Notes: generated by a model not told the origin, from the sequence alone. A stretch of 8,987 bases of DNA from Paenibacillaceae bacterium UBA6304 (GCA_002439285.1 DJTQ01000179.1:1-8987), one strand, 5' to 3'. Numbered from the stretch's first letter, positions 1 to 6,052 are shown. Made by a program: numbers and translations.

Positions 1-1
1 T

Positions 2-877
2 ACTTCTGTTGCCAATCTGATCATAATTACAGGTATGTCGGGAGCCGGAAAGTCACTGGCCGTAAGAAGCTTGGAGGATCTCGGATTTTTCTGCGTTGAC
101 AATTTGCCCCCGGTGCTTATCCCTAAGTTTGCCGAATTGATTGAACAATCGAAGGGTAAGATCGCCAAAGTAGCGCTCGTTATTGATTTGCGCGGCCGAG
201 AGTTTTTTACGGCATTGTCGGAATCGCTCGGGTACATCAAGGATCATTTTACGATCAAAAGCGAAATTCTGTTCCTGGACGCCACCGACGCGGTGCTTGT
301 GCAACGGTATAAGGAGAGCCGCCGTCGTCATCCACTGGCGCCGGAAGGAATGCCGCTGGACGGCATCCGGCTGGAACGCAAAATGCTCGAGGAACTGAAG
401 TTATCGGCTACCCAAGTGATCGATACCAGCAACATGAAGCCGGCGCTTCTTAAGGATAAAATCATTTCCCGATTCTCCCACTTGGAGAGCAGCAATTTAT
501 CTGTTAATATTACATCTTTCGGGTTTAAGTATGGCATTCCGATCGACGCCGACCTGGTATTTGACGTCCGGTTCTTGCCGAACCCGCATTATATAGAGCA
601 GCTTCGTCCACACACGGGACAAGACAGTGAAGTATATGATTATGTTATGAAGTGGCCGGAAACCCAGGTGTTCTTGACTAAATTGCTAGACATGCTGCAC
701 TTCCTGCTGCCTCAGTATCATAAAGAGGGAAAAAGCCAGGTCATTATCGGGATCGGCTGCACGGGTGGCAAACACCGTTCGGTAGCGATTGCCGAGTATT
801 TGGGCCGAATGCTCGGGACCAGCGAAACGGAAACGATTCGCGTGAGTCACCGGGATGAGGGCCGGGACCGGCATTAG
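2..877 (+). CDS. rapZ: RapZ/YvcJ-family nucleotide-binding protein, 5' end missing
   Basis: P-loop protein of the RapZ (YvcJ) family. In Bacillus YvcJ is a nucleotide-hydrolysing protein; in Escherichia coli RapZ is an RNA adaptor controlling glucosamine-6-phosphate synthase. The frame is open from position 2, and the codons before the ATG at 35 already encode family sequence ([11 protein letters not shown]), so that ATG is internal: it lies inside the Walker A motif GMSGAGKS (window residues 11-18). The true start lies a few codons upstream of the window. Visible hallmarks are DNLPP, the [13 protein letters not shown] strand, [23 protein letters not shown], and the C-terminal GCTGGKHRS motif (window residues 252-260). 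The 291 codons present are close to the full family length. It is followed after 33 bases by glmR, as in Bacillus. Identity is secure; whether this homologue binds RNA cannot be read from sequence. Confidence 0.96.
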   Translation, partial: TSVANLIIITGMSGAGKSLAVRSLEDLGFFCVDNLPPVLIPKFAELIEQSKGKIAKVALVIDLRGREFFTALSESLGYIKDHFTIKSEILFLDATDAVLVQRYKESRRRHPLAPEGMPLDGIRLERKMLEELKLSATQVIDTSNMKPALLKDKIISRFSHLESSNLSVNITSFGFKYGIPIDADLVFDVRFLPNPHYIEQLRPHTGQDSEVYDYVMKWPETQVFLTKLLDMLHFLLPQYHKEGKSQVIIGIGCTGGKHRSVAIAEYLGRMLGTSETETIRVSHRDEGRDRH

Positions 878-910
878 AGGCTGCTCAGAAAGTCAAGAGG
901 TGAGTCAGAA

Positions 911-1900
911 GTGATAGATCGGGCCAAGGAAGGAAGAGTGCCGCGAATCGTGGTGATGGGCGGGGGAACCGGCTTATCCGTCATGCTGCGCGGGTTGAAA
1001 GAAAAGCCGCTCGATATCACGGCCATTGTTACTGTAGCCGACGATGGAGGAAGCTCGGGGATTCTCCGCAGCGAACTGCAGATGCCGCCTCCGGGGGATA
1101 TCCGTAACGTATTGACCGCGCTGGCGGACGTAGAGCCGCTATTGTCGGATATGTTAAGTTATCGCTTTGCTTCCGGCTCAGGTTTGGCCGGTCATAGCTT
1201 GGGCAACCTGATTCTGGCAGCGATTACCGATATCTCCGGCGATTTCGTTACCGCCGTCCGTGAACTCAGCCGCGTATTCGCCGTACGCGGACGCGTGCTG
1301 CCCGCCGCCGGTCAGGCGGTTGTGCTGCATGCCGAGATGGAGGACGGCTCCATTGTGACCGGGGAATCGAAGATTCCGGAGGCCGGTGGCAAGATCAAAC
1401 GGATTTATCTTGAGCCGGAGGAGGTCGAGCCGCTGCCCGAGGCGGTAGAAGCGATCCGGGAAGCCGATGCGATTCTGATCGGACCGGGAAGCCTCTACAC
1501 CAGTATCATTCCGAATCTGCTTGTTCCAAAGCTGGCGGAAGCGGTATTGGACAACGAGAATGCCATTAAAATCTTTGTCTGCAATGTAATGACCCAGCCG
1601 GGCGAAACCGATGATTATACGGTGAGCGACCACTTGCAGGCCGTGTATGAGCATGTGGGCCACCACTTGTTTGATTACGTCATTGTCAATGACGGCGAGA
1701 TCCCGACACAGGTTCAGGATTTTTACGCCGAAAAGGGTGCCAAGCCCGTCCAGGTCGACTGGGATGTGGTGACTGGCCGGGGCTACAAAGTTATTGCGGA
1801 TACACTAGTTCTGTTTCGCCGTTATTTACGGCATGATGCGGACAAATTGAGCCACCATATTTATCAGCTGGTGCAAAACTGGATTATGCGAAAGAGGTGA
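911..1900 (+). CDS. glmR: GlmR/YvcK-family (CofD-like) UDP-sugar-binding regulator
   Basis: Cytoplasmic Rossmann-like protein of the YvcK/GlmR family, 329 residues (Bacillus subtilis YvcK is about 317). The family binds UDP-GlcNAc, is needed for growth on gluconeogenic carbon sources, and supports cell-wall precursor synthesis through GlmS. Conserved blocks seen are GGGTGLS (residues 17-23), ADDGGSSG (43-50), [23 protein letters not shown] and NVMTQPGET. The GTG start at 911 is supported by the ribosome binding site AAGAGGTGA at 895-903, seven bases upstream, and the family core begins about 12 residues later. The stop TGA at 1898-1900 lies inside the ribosome binding site of whiA, suggesting translational coupling. 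It sits between rapZ and whiA, the usual order. CofD (2-phospho-lactate transferase) is a distant relative, but the rapZ/whiA context argues for GlmR. Confidence 0.95.
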   Translation: MIDRAKEGRVPRIVVMGGGTGLSVMLRGLKEKPLDITAIVTVADDGGSSGILRSELQMPPPGDIRNVLTALADVEPLLSDMLSYRFASGSGLAGHSLGNLILAAITDISGDFVTAVRELSRVFAVRGRVLPAAGQAVVLHAEMEDGSIVTGESKIPEAGGKIKRIYLEPEEVEPLPEAVEAIREADAILIGPGSLYTSIIPNLLVPKLAEAVLDNENAIKIFVCNVMTQPGETDDYTVSDHLQAVYEHVGHHLFDYVIVNDGEIPTQVQDFYAEKGAKPVQVDWDVVTGRGYKVIADTLVLFRRYLRHDADKLSHHIYQLVQNWIMRKR

Positions 1901-1905
1901 GTCCC

Positions 1906-2835
1906 TTGTCGTTTGCGGCGCAAACCAAAAAAGAATTGACCATGGTCGAAGCCGATGCCTGCTGTGAGCAGGCGGAGTTGTCCGCTCTGATTCGGATGAA
2001 CGGATCGGTACAGGTTTCGAACAAAAAGGTCATTTTGGATATTTCAACGGAAAACGCCGCGATAGCAAGGCGGATTTATTCTTTGTTGAAGAAGTATTTT
2101 CAGATTCATACCGAGCTTCTTGTGCGTAAGAAAATGCGTCTCAAGAAGAATAATGTTTACATCGTACGGATTCCGGGCCGGGTCCAGGAAGTTCTGTCAG
2201 AACTCCGGATTGTCTCGGAGGGATTTATTTTCACGTCCGGGATTAATCCCGACCTTACACGGAAAAACTGTTGTAAGCGGGCTTACCTGCGCGGAGCCTT
2301 TCTGGCGGGAGGCTCGGTCAACAATCCGGAGGGCTCTTCCTATCATCTGGAGATCTCCTCCATGTATGAAGAGCACTGCCAGGCGCTTGTGGATCTCGCC
2401 AATGAGTTCCATTTGAACGCACGCTGCATTGAACGCAAAAAGGGCTTTATTTTTTACATCAAGGAAGGCGAGAAAATCATCGAGCTGCTGAACATTATCG
2501 GTGCGCATCAGGCGTTGTTCAAATTTGAGGACGTGCGGATTATGCGCGATATGCGCAACTCCGTCAACCGGATCGTCAATTGCGAAACGGCTAACTTAAA
2601 TAAGACGATCGGCGCGGCGGTACGGCAAATCGACAACATCAAGCTGCTGCAAAAGGAACTGGGCCTGGAGAACCTGCCCGACAAGTTGCGGGAGGTTGCG
2701 GAGGTGCGCCTTGCTCATCCCGATATGAACCTTAAGGAAGTCGGCGAGCTGCTGAAAGGTACGGTAAGCAAATCGGGTGTTAATCACCGGTTGCGTAAGA
2801 TCGATGAGCTGGCGGAAAAAATTCGCGGGAGCTAA
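1906..2835 (+). CDS. whiA: DNA-binding protein WhiA
   Basis: WhiA family protein: an N-terminal pair of LAGLIDADG-like (homing-endonuclease-derived, non-cutting) domains followed by a C-terminal helix-turn-helix. In actinobacteria it activates sporulation division genes; in Bacillus it binds the nucleoid and influences cell division and chromosome segregation. Seen here are [38 protein letters not shown] (about residues 122-141), [16 protein letters not shown] and the terminal helix-turn-helix around [13 protein letters not shown] (about 275-300). The TTG at 1906 is chosen as start because it begins [12 protein letters not shown], matching the family N-terminus, and is five bases after AGAGGTGA (1893-1900). 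A GTG at 1897 would overlap that ribosome binding site. The resulting 309 residues fit the family (about 316 in B. subtilis). Five bases separate it from the glmR stop. Confidence 0.95.
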   Translation: MSFAAQTKKELTMVEADACCEQAELSALIRMNGSVQVSNKKVILDISTENAAIARRIYSLLKKYFQIHTELLVRKKMRLKKNNVYIVRIPGRVQEVLSELRIVSEGFIFTSGINPDLTRKNCCKRAYLRGAFLAGGSVNNPEGSSYHLEISSMYEEHCQALVDLANEFHLNARCIERKKGFIFYIKEGEKIIELLNIIGAHQALFKFEDVRIMRDMRNSVNRIVNCETANLNKTIGAAVRQIDNIKLLQKELGLENLPDKLREVAEVRLAHPDMNLKEVGELLKGTVSKSGVNHRLRKIDELAEKIRGS

Positions 2836-2849
2836 AGTTGTTTTGCTAG

Positions 2850-2876
2850 TGTGACGCAGGCTGTGTATGATATAAT
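2850..2876 (+). promoter_or_regulatory. Extended -10 promoter before the HPr/Crh gene
   Basis: A perfect TATAAT at 2871-2876 is preceded by TGA at 2868-2870, giving the extended -10 motif TGnTATAAT. Only a weak -35 (TGTGAC, 2850-2855, 15-base spacer) is visible, which extended -10 promoters tolerate. It lies in the 108-base gap after whiA, so the HPr/Crh gene can probably be transcribed apart from rapZ-glmR-whiA. No terminator is seen between whiA and this site, so read-through is also likely. Confidence 0.55.
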
Positions 2877-2892
2877 GATATAAAATTATTAT

Positions 2893-2910
2893 TGTTCACA
2901 TGGTTGAACA
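2893..2910. repeat. 18-base dyad between promoter and RBS of the HPr/Crh gene
   Basis: TGTTCA (2893-2898) and TGAACA (2905-2910) form a perfect 6-base inverted repeat around a 6-base centre. It starts about 17 bases after the -10 box, within the predicted 5' leader. It could be a repressor operator or a small RNA hairpin. It overlaps a CACGTG palindrome at 2909-2914. It matches no operator I can name. Confidence 0.35.
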
Positions 2911-2943
2911 CGTGATCGAATTTGTATTAGGGGGTAAGGTTTG

Positions 2944-3213
2944 ATGATCAAAAACCCGGTAACCGTTCGTCTGAAAACGGGTCTTCACGCCCGGCCGGCG
3001 GCGCTTTTCGTTCAGGAAGCGAATAAATACTCGTCCGAAATTTTCGTTGAGAAAGACGATAAAAAAGTGAATGCTAAAAGTATCATGGGAATCATGAGCC
3101 TTGCCATCAGCACCGGCACCGAGATTTACATCAGCGCGGAGGGTGCGGACGCCGAGCAGGCTGCAAACGCTTTAATCAATTTGGTAAGCAAAGAGGAATT
3201 GGAGAACCAGTAA
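2944..3213 (+). CDS. HPr-family phosphocarrier protein at the crh locus
   Basis: Small cytoplasmic protein of 89 residues with the HPr fold, the phosphocarrier of the sugar phosphotransferase system and, as its Ser-46 phosphoform, a corepressor of CcpA. With the ATG at 2944 the active-site histidine falls exactly at position 15 (GLHARP) and the HPr kinase target serine at position 46 (KSIMG). Both key residues are therefore present. A TTG at 2941 is also possible but shifts this numbering by one. The ribosome binding site AGGGGG (2929-2934) is nine bases upstream of the ATG. Position after whiA and stretches such as LKTGL.ARPAALFVQEAN and KVNAKSIMG resemble Bacillus Crh, but Crh has glutamine at 15. 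The protein may act as HPr, as Crh, or as both. The gene symbol is left open because ptsH versus crh cannot be decided from this window. Confidence 0.93.
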   Translation: MIKNPVTVRLKTGLHARPAALFVQEANKYSSEIFVEKDDKKVNAKSIMGIMSLAISTGTEIYISAEGADAEQAANALINLVSKEELENQ

Positions 3214-3236
3214 TTTCTGGTTAAGTCCGGTTTTTT
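3205..3236 (+). terminator. Weak hairpin plus T-run at the end of the HPr/Crh gene
   Basis: AACCAG (3205-3210) and CTGGTT (3217-3222) are a perfect inverted repeat with the TAA stop codon of the HPr/Crh gene in the loop. A run of six T follows at 3231-3236, but eight bases after the stem, so as an intrinsic terminator it is imperfect. It may act together with the hairpin that follows. Confidence 0.35.
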
Positions 3237-3246
3237 GTGCGAAGTC

Positions 3247-3291
3247 GAAGGGGATGTATTCGTTCATACGAGCGGGTTCATCCTCTTTTTG
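3247..3291 (+). terminator. Intrinsic terminator after the HPr/Crh gene
   Basis: GAAGGGGATG (3247-3256) pairs with CATCCTCTTT (3279-3288) over ten positions including two G-T pairs. The 22-base loop contains a small TCGT/ACGA hairpin of its own. The stem runs into the T-rich stretch ending at 3290. It probably ends transcripts of the rapZ-glmR-whiA-HPr block. Confidence 0.6.
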
Positions 3292-3328
3292 TTGTGTATG
3301 TTCGAGGAGACGGTGAGGTCCGGTCCGC

Positions 3329-3361
3329 GGGGGCGGAGGGGTTGGGCCGGGTCGGGTCGGG
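3329..3361 (+). repeat. Six-run G-quadruplex motif with 5-base periodicity
   Basis: G-runs of 5, 4, 3, 3, 3 and 3 bases lie at 3329-3333, 3338-3341, 3344-3346, 3349-3351, 3354-3356 and 3359-3361. They are separated by four bases once and then by two bases each time. The last four runs repeat with a 5-base period of the form GGG plus two pyrimidines. This far exceeds the usual four-run quadruplex criterion, and the short loops favour a stable structure. It lies after the HPr/Crh terminator and directly before the palindromic repeats. The folding itself is inferred. Confidence 0.7.
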
Positions 3362-3364
3362 CCA

Positions 3365-3390
3365 ATTACCTGGATTTTCTCCAGTTAATT
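3365..3390. repeat. 26-base palindromic repeat, copy 1 of 4
   Basis: Inner stem CTGGA (3370-3374) and TCCAG (3380-3384) around TTTTC. It matches copy 4 at 20 of 26 positions. It is nested in its own outer perfect inverted repeat, CAATTAC (3363-3369) with GTAATTG (3395-3401). Confidence 0.75.
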
Positions 3391-3415
3391 TGGGGTAATT
3401 GACCACAACAGCACA

Positions 3416-3441
3416 AATAACTGGAAATCCTCCAGCTAATT
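3416..3441. repeat. 26-base palindromic repeat, copy 2 of 4
   Basis: Inner stem CTGGA (3421-3425) and TCCAG (3431-3435) around AATCC. It matches copy 4 at 19 of 26 positions. Its outer arms are AACAGC (3407-3412) and GCTGTT (3445-3450), which are perfectly complementary but differ from the outer arms of copy 1. Confidence 0.75.
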
Positions 3442-3477
3442 AGGGCTGTTATTACTCAAAGAGAGTGAATGGGGAAT

Positions 3478-3503
3478 ATTAGCTGTAGTTTTTCCAGTTA
3501 GTT
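3478..3503. repeat. 26-base palindromic repeat, copy 3 of 4
   Basis: Inner stem TAGCTG (3480-3485) and CAGTTA (3495-3500) including one G-T pair. It matches copy 4 at 23 of 26 positions. Its outer arms TGAATG (3466-3471) and CATTCA (3505-3510) are perfectly complementary and again unlike those of the other copies. Confidence 0.75.
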
Positions 3504-3529
3504 ACATTCAATCACGGTCCAGAGCGCAC

Positions 3530-3555
3530 AATAGCTGTAGGTTTTCCAGTTAATT
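3530..3555. repeat. 26-base palindromic repeat, copy 4 of 4
   Basis: Inner stem TAGCTG (3532-3537) and CAGTTA (3547-3552) with one G-T pair. The outer arms are shorter, ACAA (3528-3531) with TTGT (3556-3559). The right outer arm overlaps the left end of the long inverted repeat starting at 3557. Confidence 0.75.
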
Positions 3556-3556
3556 T

Positions 3557-3657
3557 TGTTGCAGGGCCAAACGATCAACCATAATGGGTAGCGGAACCTC
3601 GGTTCACTTTTTTCAGCGTAAAATAATTTATGAAGTTTTGTGGTTTGTCCTGCAACA
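3557..3657. repeat. 101-base element bounded by a long imperfect inverted repeat
   Basis: The left end TGTTGCAGGGCCAAAC (3557-3572) pairs with the right end GTTTGTCCTGCAACA (3643-3657): nine Watson-Crick pairs, then a G-T pair, a C-G pair, one bulged C and four more pairs. Between them is a smaller palindrome GAACCTCGGTTC (about 3594-3605) followed by a T-run (3608-3613). TTT flanks both ends (3554-3556 and 3658-3660). It may be a non-autonomous mobile remnant or a folded RNA or DNA structure. No transposase is present. Confidence 0.5.
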
Positions 3658-3658
3658 T

Positions 3659-3688
3659 TTGATCTTGCACTGCGTTTAGTAGTTAAAA
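3659..3688 (+). promoter_or_regulatory. Possible weak promoter of the SIMPL-domain gene
   Basis: TTGATC (3659-3664) and TTAAAA (3683-3688), 18 bases apart, are the best -35/-10 pair I find just upstream of the ribosome binding site at 3701. Neither box is close to consensus, so the call is tentative. Confidence 0.3.
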
Positions 3689-3713
3689 TCACCAATAAAT
3701 GGAGGGTCAATTT

Positions 3714-4472
3714 ATGAAACCTTGGATAAAACCAGTAGGTGCAGTATTGATAGTAGGAACAATGCTCGTAGGTGGGACGTTTCTGAGCGGGGCGGTTAAT
3801 TCCTCTCAGGCTGTTTATGCCGATAGCGAAATTCAGAAGAATATCATTAGCGTAGTGGGGAGCGGTGAAATTTCAGCCAAACCGGATGTGGCTTATCTTT
3901 CGCTTGGGGTAGAGACACAGGCCGATACGGCGAAGGAAGCTCAAAGCACGAATGCCGCGAAGATCGCCAAGATCAATACGCTGTTGAAGGATACTTGGAA
4001 GATTGATGCCAAGGACATTCAAACCGGCCAATTTTATGTACAGCCAAACTATACCTATACCGAAAAAGAAGGCCAAAAAGTAAAAGGGTACACCGCACAG
4101 CATACATTAAACGTGACTTATCGCGACTTAGCGAAGATCGGCCAACTGCTGGACGCTGTTTCGCAAGCCGGAGCCAACCGGATCGATAATATCCGGTTCA
4201 GTGCCGAGAATCCGGATCAATATGAGGCGCAAGTAATCGAGAAGGCAATGAACAACGCTAAGCTGAAAGCGGAAGCGATCGCCAAATCGGCCGGCCGTAG
4301 CCTCGGTGTCGTAGTGAGCGTAACGCAATCGGGCGGAGGTGAAACTCCGGTTTACATGCAAAGGGAAGCTCTTGAGATGAAAGCCACTGCGGATTCGGCG
4401 GCCAGCACTGCCGTGGAGCCGGGCGAAGTGACATTGAAGACAACGCTGAGCGTTATTTTTGAAATGAAATAA
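3714..4472 (+). CDS. Secreted SIMPL-domain (DUF541) protein
   Basis: Exported protein of 252 residues in the SIMPL (DUF541) family, which includes Brucella BP26/OMP28; the biochemical role of bacterial members is poorly defined. A signal peptide is clear: MKPWIK, a hydrophobic core, then a likely type I cleavage after AVYA at residue 36. The SIMPL domain follows: ISVVGSGEISAKPDVAYLSLGVETQ, then the helical stretch AKEAQSTNAAKIAKINTLL, the motif DIQTGQFYVQPNYTY, and the C-terminal ...EPGEVTLKTTLSVIFEMK strand. The ATG at 3714 is chosen because GGAGGG (3701-3706) lies seven bases upstream; the in-frame ATG at 3699 overlaps that site and would extend the signal peptide pointlessly. It stands alone, with its own terminator 10 bases downstream. 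Lack of a lipobox or anchor suggests release or wall association after cleavage. Confidence 0.9.
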   Translation: MKPWIKPVGAVLIVGTMLVGGTFLSGAVNSSQAVYADSEIQKNIISVVGSGEISAKPDVAYLSLGVETQADTAKEAQSTNAAKIAKINTLLKDTWKIDAKDIQTGQFYVQPNYTYTEKEGQKVKGYTAQHTLNVTYRDLAKIGQLLDAVSQAGANRIDNIRFSAENPDQYEAQVIEKAMNNAKLKAEAIAKSAGRSLGVVVSVTQSGGGETPVYMQREALEMKATADSAASTAVEPGEVTLKTTLSVIFEMK

Positions 4473-4481
4473 ACGGAGACG

Positions 4482-4530
4482 AAAGCCGGGCTCTGGCAGT
4501 TTACACTAACTGTCGGGACTCGGCTTTTTT
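4482..4530 (+). terminator. Strong intrinsic terminator after the SIMPL-domain gene
   Basis: A long stem from AAAGCCGGG (from 4482) to the complementary CTCGGCTTT (to 4527), closed by GCAGT/ACTGT and several G-T pairs, with a loop near 4501-4508. Six T follow the stem at 4525-4530. It starts 10 bases after the stop codon. Confidence 0.9.
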
Positions 4531-4647
4531 GTTTATCCGGTGTCTTCGTTGTATCTTTTATTCCATTCTATTCATACTATTACAGTCGCTCGGGATTTAA
4601 ATGGATTATCGGCATGGATCGCACGGAATTTGAAGTGGAGGAATACG

Positions 4648-5091
4648 ATGGGACGGTTGCGGAGTAAATGGATGGCTGGAATGTTGAGTATCGCCCTAAT
4701 GTTAGGCTGTTACAGCCAAGCTGCTAATGTTGCTGCTAAGGATGAACCGTCCCCACCAAACGGGTTTATTGAAGTTGTGGACCTGGATAGGAATGTACTA
4801 ATAAAAAGAGTAGAGTTCGATCATGATCTCCGTGAGAAGATGAAGTTAATCTTAGCCGACATGAGTCTGAACGGACGCAGCAATCTGGATTTTCCTAAAG
4901 GAACATTAATGAAGATTCCAATACATACACGCGTCCATAACGAGTGGTTTGATGATAGGATTCAGGAGGCCATTGTCATTTTTGAGCCTGGGCAGCGGCC
5001 CCTGGTCTTGCTGTTTAACCGGAAGAATCAGCCGTTTCTCTTTACGGCTTCAGAAGATGCGGGTTTGATCAGAATGATTATGCGCCCCTGA
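4648..5091 (+). CDS. Small secreted protein of unknown function
   Basis: I do not recognise this family. The 147-residue product starts with a basic N-terminus (MGRLRSK), a hydrophobic stretch to about residue 20, and LMLGCYSQA. Cys-21 could be a lipobox cysteine, but M-L-G-C departs from the usual [LVI]-[ASTVI]-[GAS]-C. Type I cleavage near SQA or VAA is the alternative. The mature part has no cysteine and looks like a small mixed alpha/beta domain (IEVVDLDRNVLIKRVEF, then REKMKLILADM, then EAIVIFEPGQRPLVLLFNRK). ATG 4648 is preferred: GGAGGA (4637-4642) is five bases upstream and it begins a proper signal peptide. An ATG at 4540 would add 36 unlikely residues and lies only 10 bases after a terminator. 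The gene looks more A+T-rich than its neighbours. No clear promoter was found at 4531-4647. Confidence 0.75.
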   Translation: MGRLRSKWMAGMLSIALMLGCYSQAANVAAKDEPSPPNGFIEVVDLDRNVLIKRVEFDHDLREKMKLILADMSLNGRSNLDFPKGTLMKIPIHTRVHNEWFDDRIQEAIVIFEPGQRPLVLLFNRKNQPFLFTASEDAGLIRMIMRP

Positions 5092-5166
5092 TAATGTACC
5101 TTCTCATACGAGGTGTCTCCTTTTTTCGGAATTTAGGTTATAAAGAACTATTCGAATGAGGATAAA

Positions 5167-5190
5167 GCCCCTTGAGGTGGATTTAGGGGC
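5167..5190. repeat. GC-rich hairpin upstream of the stalk-domain gene
   Basis: GCCCCT (5167-5172) and AGGGGC (5185-5190) form a perfect six-base stem with a 12-base loop. No T-run follows on the + strand and only three T on the - strand, so it is a poor terminator in either direction. It lies before the likely -10 box, so it could be a protein-binding dyad or the remnant of a terminator for the gene ending at 5091. Confidence 0.4.
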
Positions 5191-5221
5191 CTGATACTAT
5201 CTTTAGGAATTCATGTTCTCT

Positions 5222-5227
5222 TATAAT
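5222..5227 (+). promoter_or_regulatory. Likely -10 box of the stalk-domain gene
   Basis: A perfect TATAAT lies 35 bases before the start codon at 5257 and 12 bases before the ribosome binding site at 5240. No recognisable -35 sits 16-18 bases upstream, so an activator or another sigma factor may be involved. Confidence 0.4.
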
Positions 5228-5256
5228 TTGCCAAATGACAGGAGATGAGCAGAGTA

Positions 5257-5940
5257 ATGGTCAAAAGGAAGTGGGTGGCGGGCCTTGCCGTCATCGGAAT
5301 GCTAACGACAGGGGCCGCCGGCGTGTATGCGGGAAGTAACTTACAGGAGATCAAAGCTTATCTTAATTCCGGCCTTGGCATCGTTGTAAACGACAAAGAT
5401 TTTAAGCCGTTGGACAGCAAAGGCAAGGCACTTGCTCCAATTACTTATAACAACACGACTTATTTGCCTGTGCGAGCTATATCAGAAGCGCTGCAGGTTC
5501 CTGTTGAATTTGACGTCGCCAGTAACAAAGTCCGCATCGGCGGCGAGCGTGGTGCTTCCACCTCCCCGGTAGTGACGCCTCCTCCGACGCAGACTGAACC
5601 GCCGGCCAGTTCGGGTACTTCTTCAAAGAGACCACAGAATCTTCCTTCCGATTTTCCACTTCCGGCAGACTTCAAGACAACTCACCTGGATGACGCCAGT
5701 TCCGGCGGTAAGAAATCCGTACTGTTGATTTATAAAACCAAAGAAGACGTGAAAAAACTGAATGAGCTGTATTCGGATTACCTGAAGAAGCGTAATTACT
5801 CGGATGTATTAAATGCATCTACGGATTCCAGCGTTTCGCTGGTGGGGGACAGCACTACGGAAAGCTCCATGATCAGCAGTGGCTCGGAGAGAGATGCGGA
5901 TGGATACATCGAAGTTACTATAAATTGGAGGGAACTGTAA
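5257..5940 (+). CDS. Secreted stalk-domain (copper amine oxidase N-terminal-like) protein
   Basis: Exported protein of 227 residues. The signal peptide is MVKRKWVAGLAV...GVYA with likely cleavage after residue 25. Next comes a copper-amine-oxidase N-terminal 'stalk' domain (about 36-95), recognised by the block NTTYLPVRAISEALQVPVEF and the closing NKVRIGG. A Pro/Ser/Thr-rich linker (about 99-130) leads to a C-terminal region (about 131-227) that I cannot assign, rich in Ser and Lys and ending in YIEVTINWREL. No catalytic amine oxidase domain is present; such stalk domains are common in Gram-positive surface proteins and do not imply oxidase activity. Start choice: AGGAGATGA (5240-5248) resembles AGGAGGTGA and gives eight-base spacing to ATG 5257, whereas ATG 5245 lies inside that site. 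It is followed by its own strong terminator. The function is unknown. Confidence 0.85.
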   Translation: MVKRKWVAGLAVIGMLTTGAAGVYAGSNLQEIKAYLNSGLGIVVNDKDFKPLDSKGKALAPITYNNTTYLPVRAISEALQVPVEFDVASNKVRIGGERGASTSPVVTPPPTQTEPPASSGTSSKRPQNLPSDFPLPADFKTTHLDDASSGGKKSVLLIYKTKEDVKKLNELYSDYLKKRNYSDVLNASTDSSVSLVGDSTTESSMISSGSERDADGYIEVTINWREL

Positions 5941-6019
5941 GGAGTGACTTTGTCGCATCGCAACTCCATTACCGGACTTAACCGAATTGTAACAAGTCGG
6001 CAATAGATTTCAAGACAGG

Positions 6020-6052
6020 GGGCTTTCGCCATCGGGCGGAAGCCCTTTTCTT
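6020..6052 (+). terminator. Strong intrinsic terminator after the stalk-domain gene
   Basis: GGGCTTTCGCC (6020-6030) pairs with GGCGGAAGCCC (6035-6045) over 11 positions with one G-T pair and a 4-base loop, followed by TTTTCTT (6046-6052). It lies 80 bases after the stop codon. Confidence 0.9.

Larger units (their letters stand above)
3214..3713. other. 500-base gene-free, hairpin-rich intergenic region
   Basis: No convincing coding sequence lies here on either strand. In order it holds the terminator region of the HPr/Crh gene, a G-rich tract with six G-runs, four copies of a 26-base palindromic repeat, a roughly 100-base inverted repeat, and the likely promoter and ribosome binding site of the SIMPL-domain gene. 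Composition shifts sharply from very G-rich (about 3320-3362) to A+T-rich (3363-3713). Confidence 0.8.

Noticed and set aside
1178..1666. 162-codon open frame on the - strand inside glmR
   Set aside because: It lies fully within a conserved + strand gene, has no recognisable product and no ribosome binding site of note; it is a shadow of the glmR codons.
3365..3555. Four regularly spaced repeats as a CRISPR array
   Set aside because: The repeats differ at up to 7 of 26 positions, spacers vary from about 25 to 36 bases and are complementary around each repeat, and no cas gene is present.
3498..3710. 70-codon open frame on the - strand across the repeats
   Set aside because: It consists largely of the palindromic repeat and the long inverted repeat, with no ribosome binding site or family resemblance.
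5092..5125. Intrinsic terminator just after the gene ending at 5091
   Set aside because: A T-run is present near 5120-5125, but the best stem is short and depends on G-T pairs, so I could not support it.
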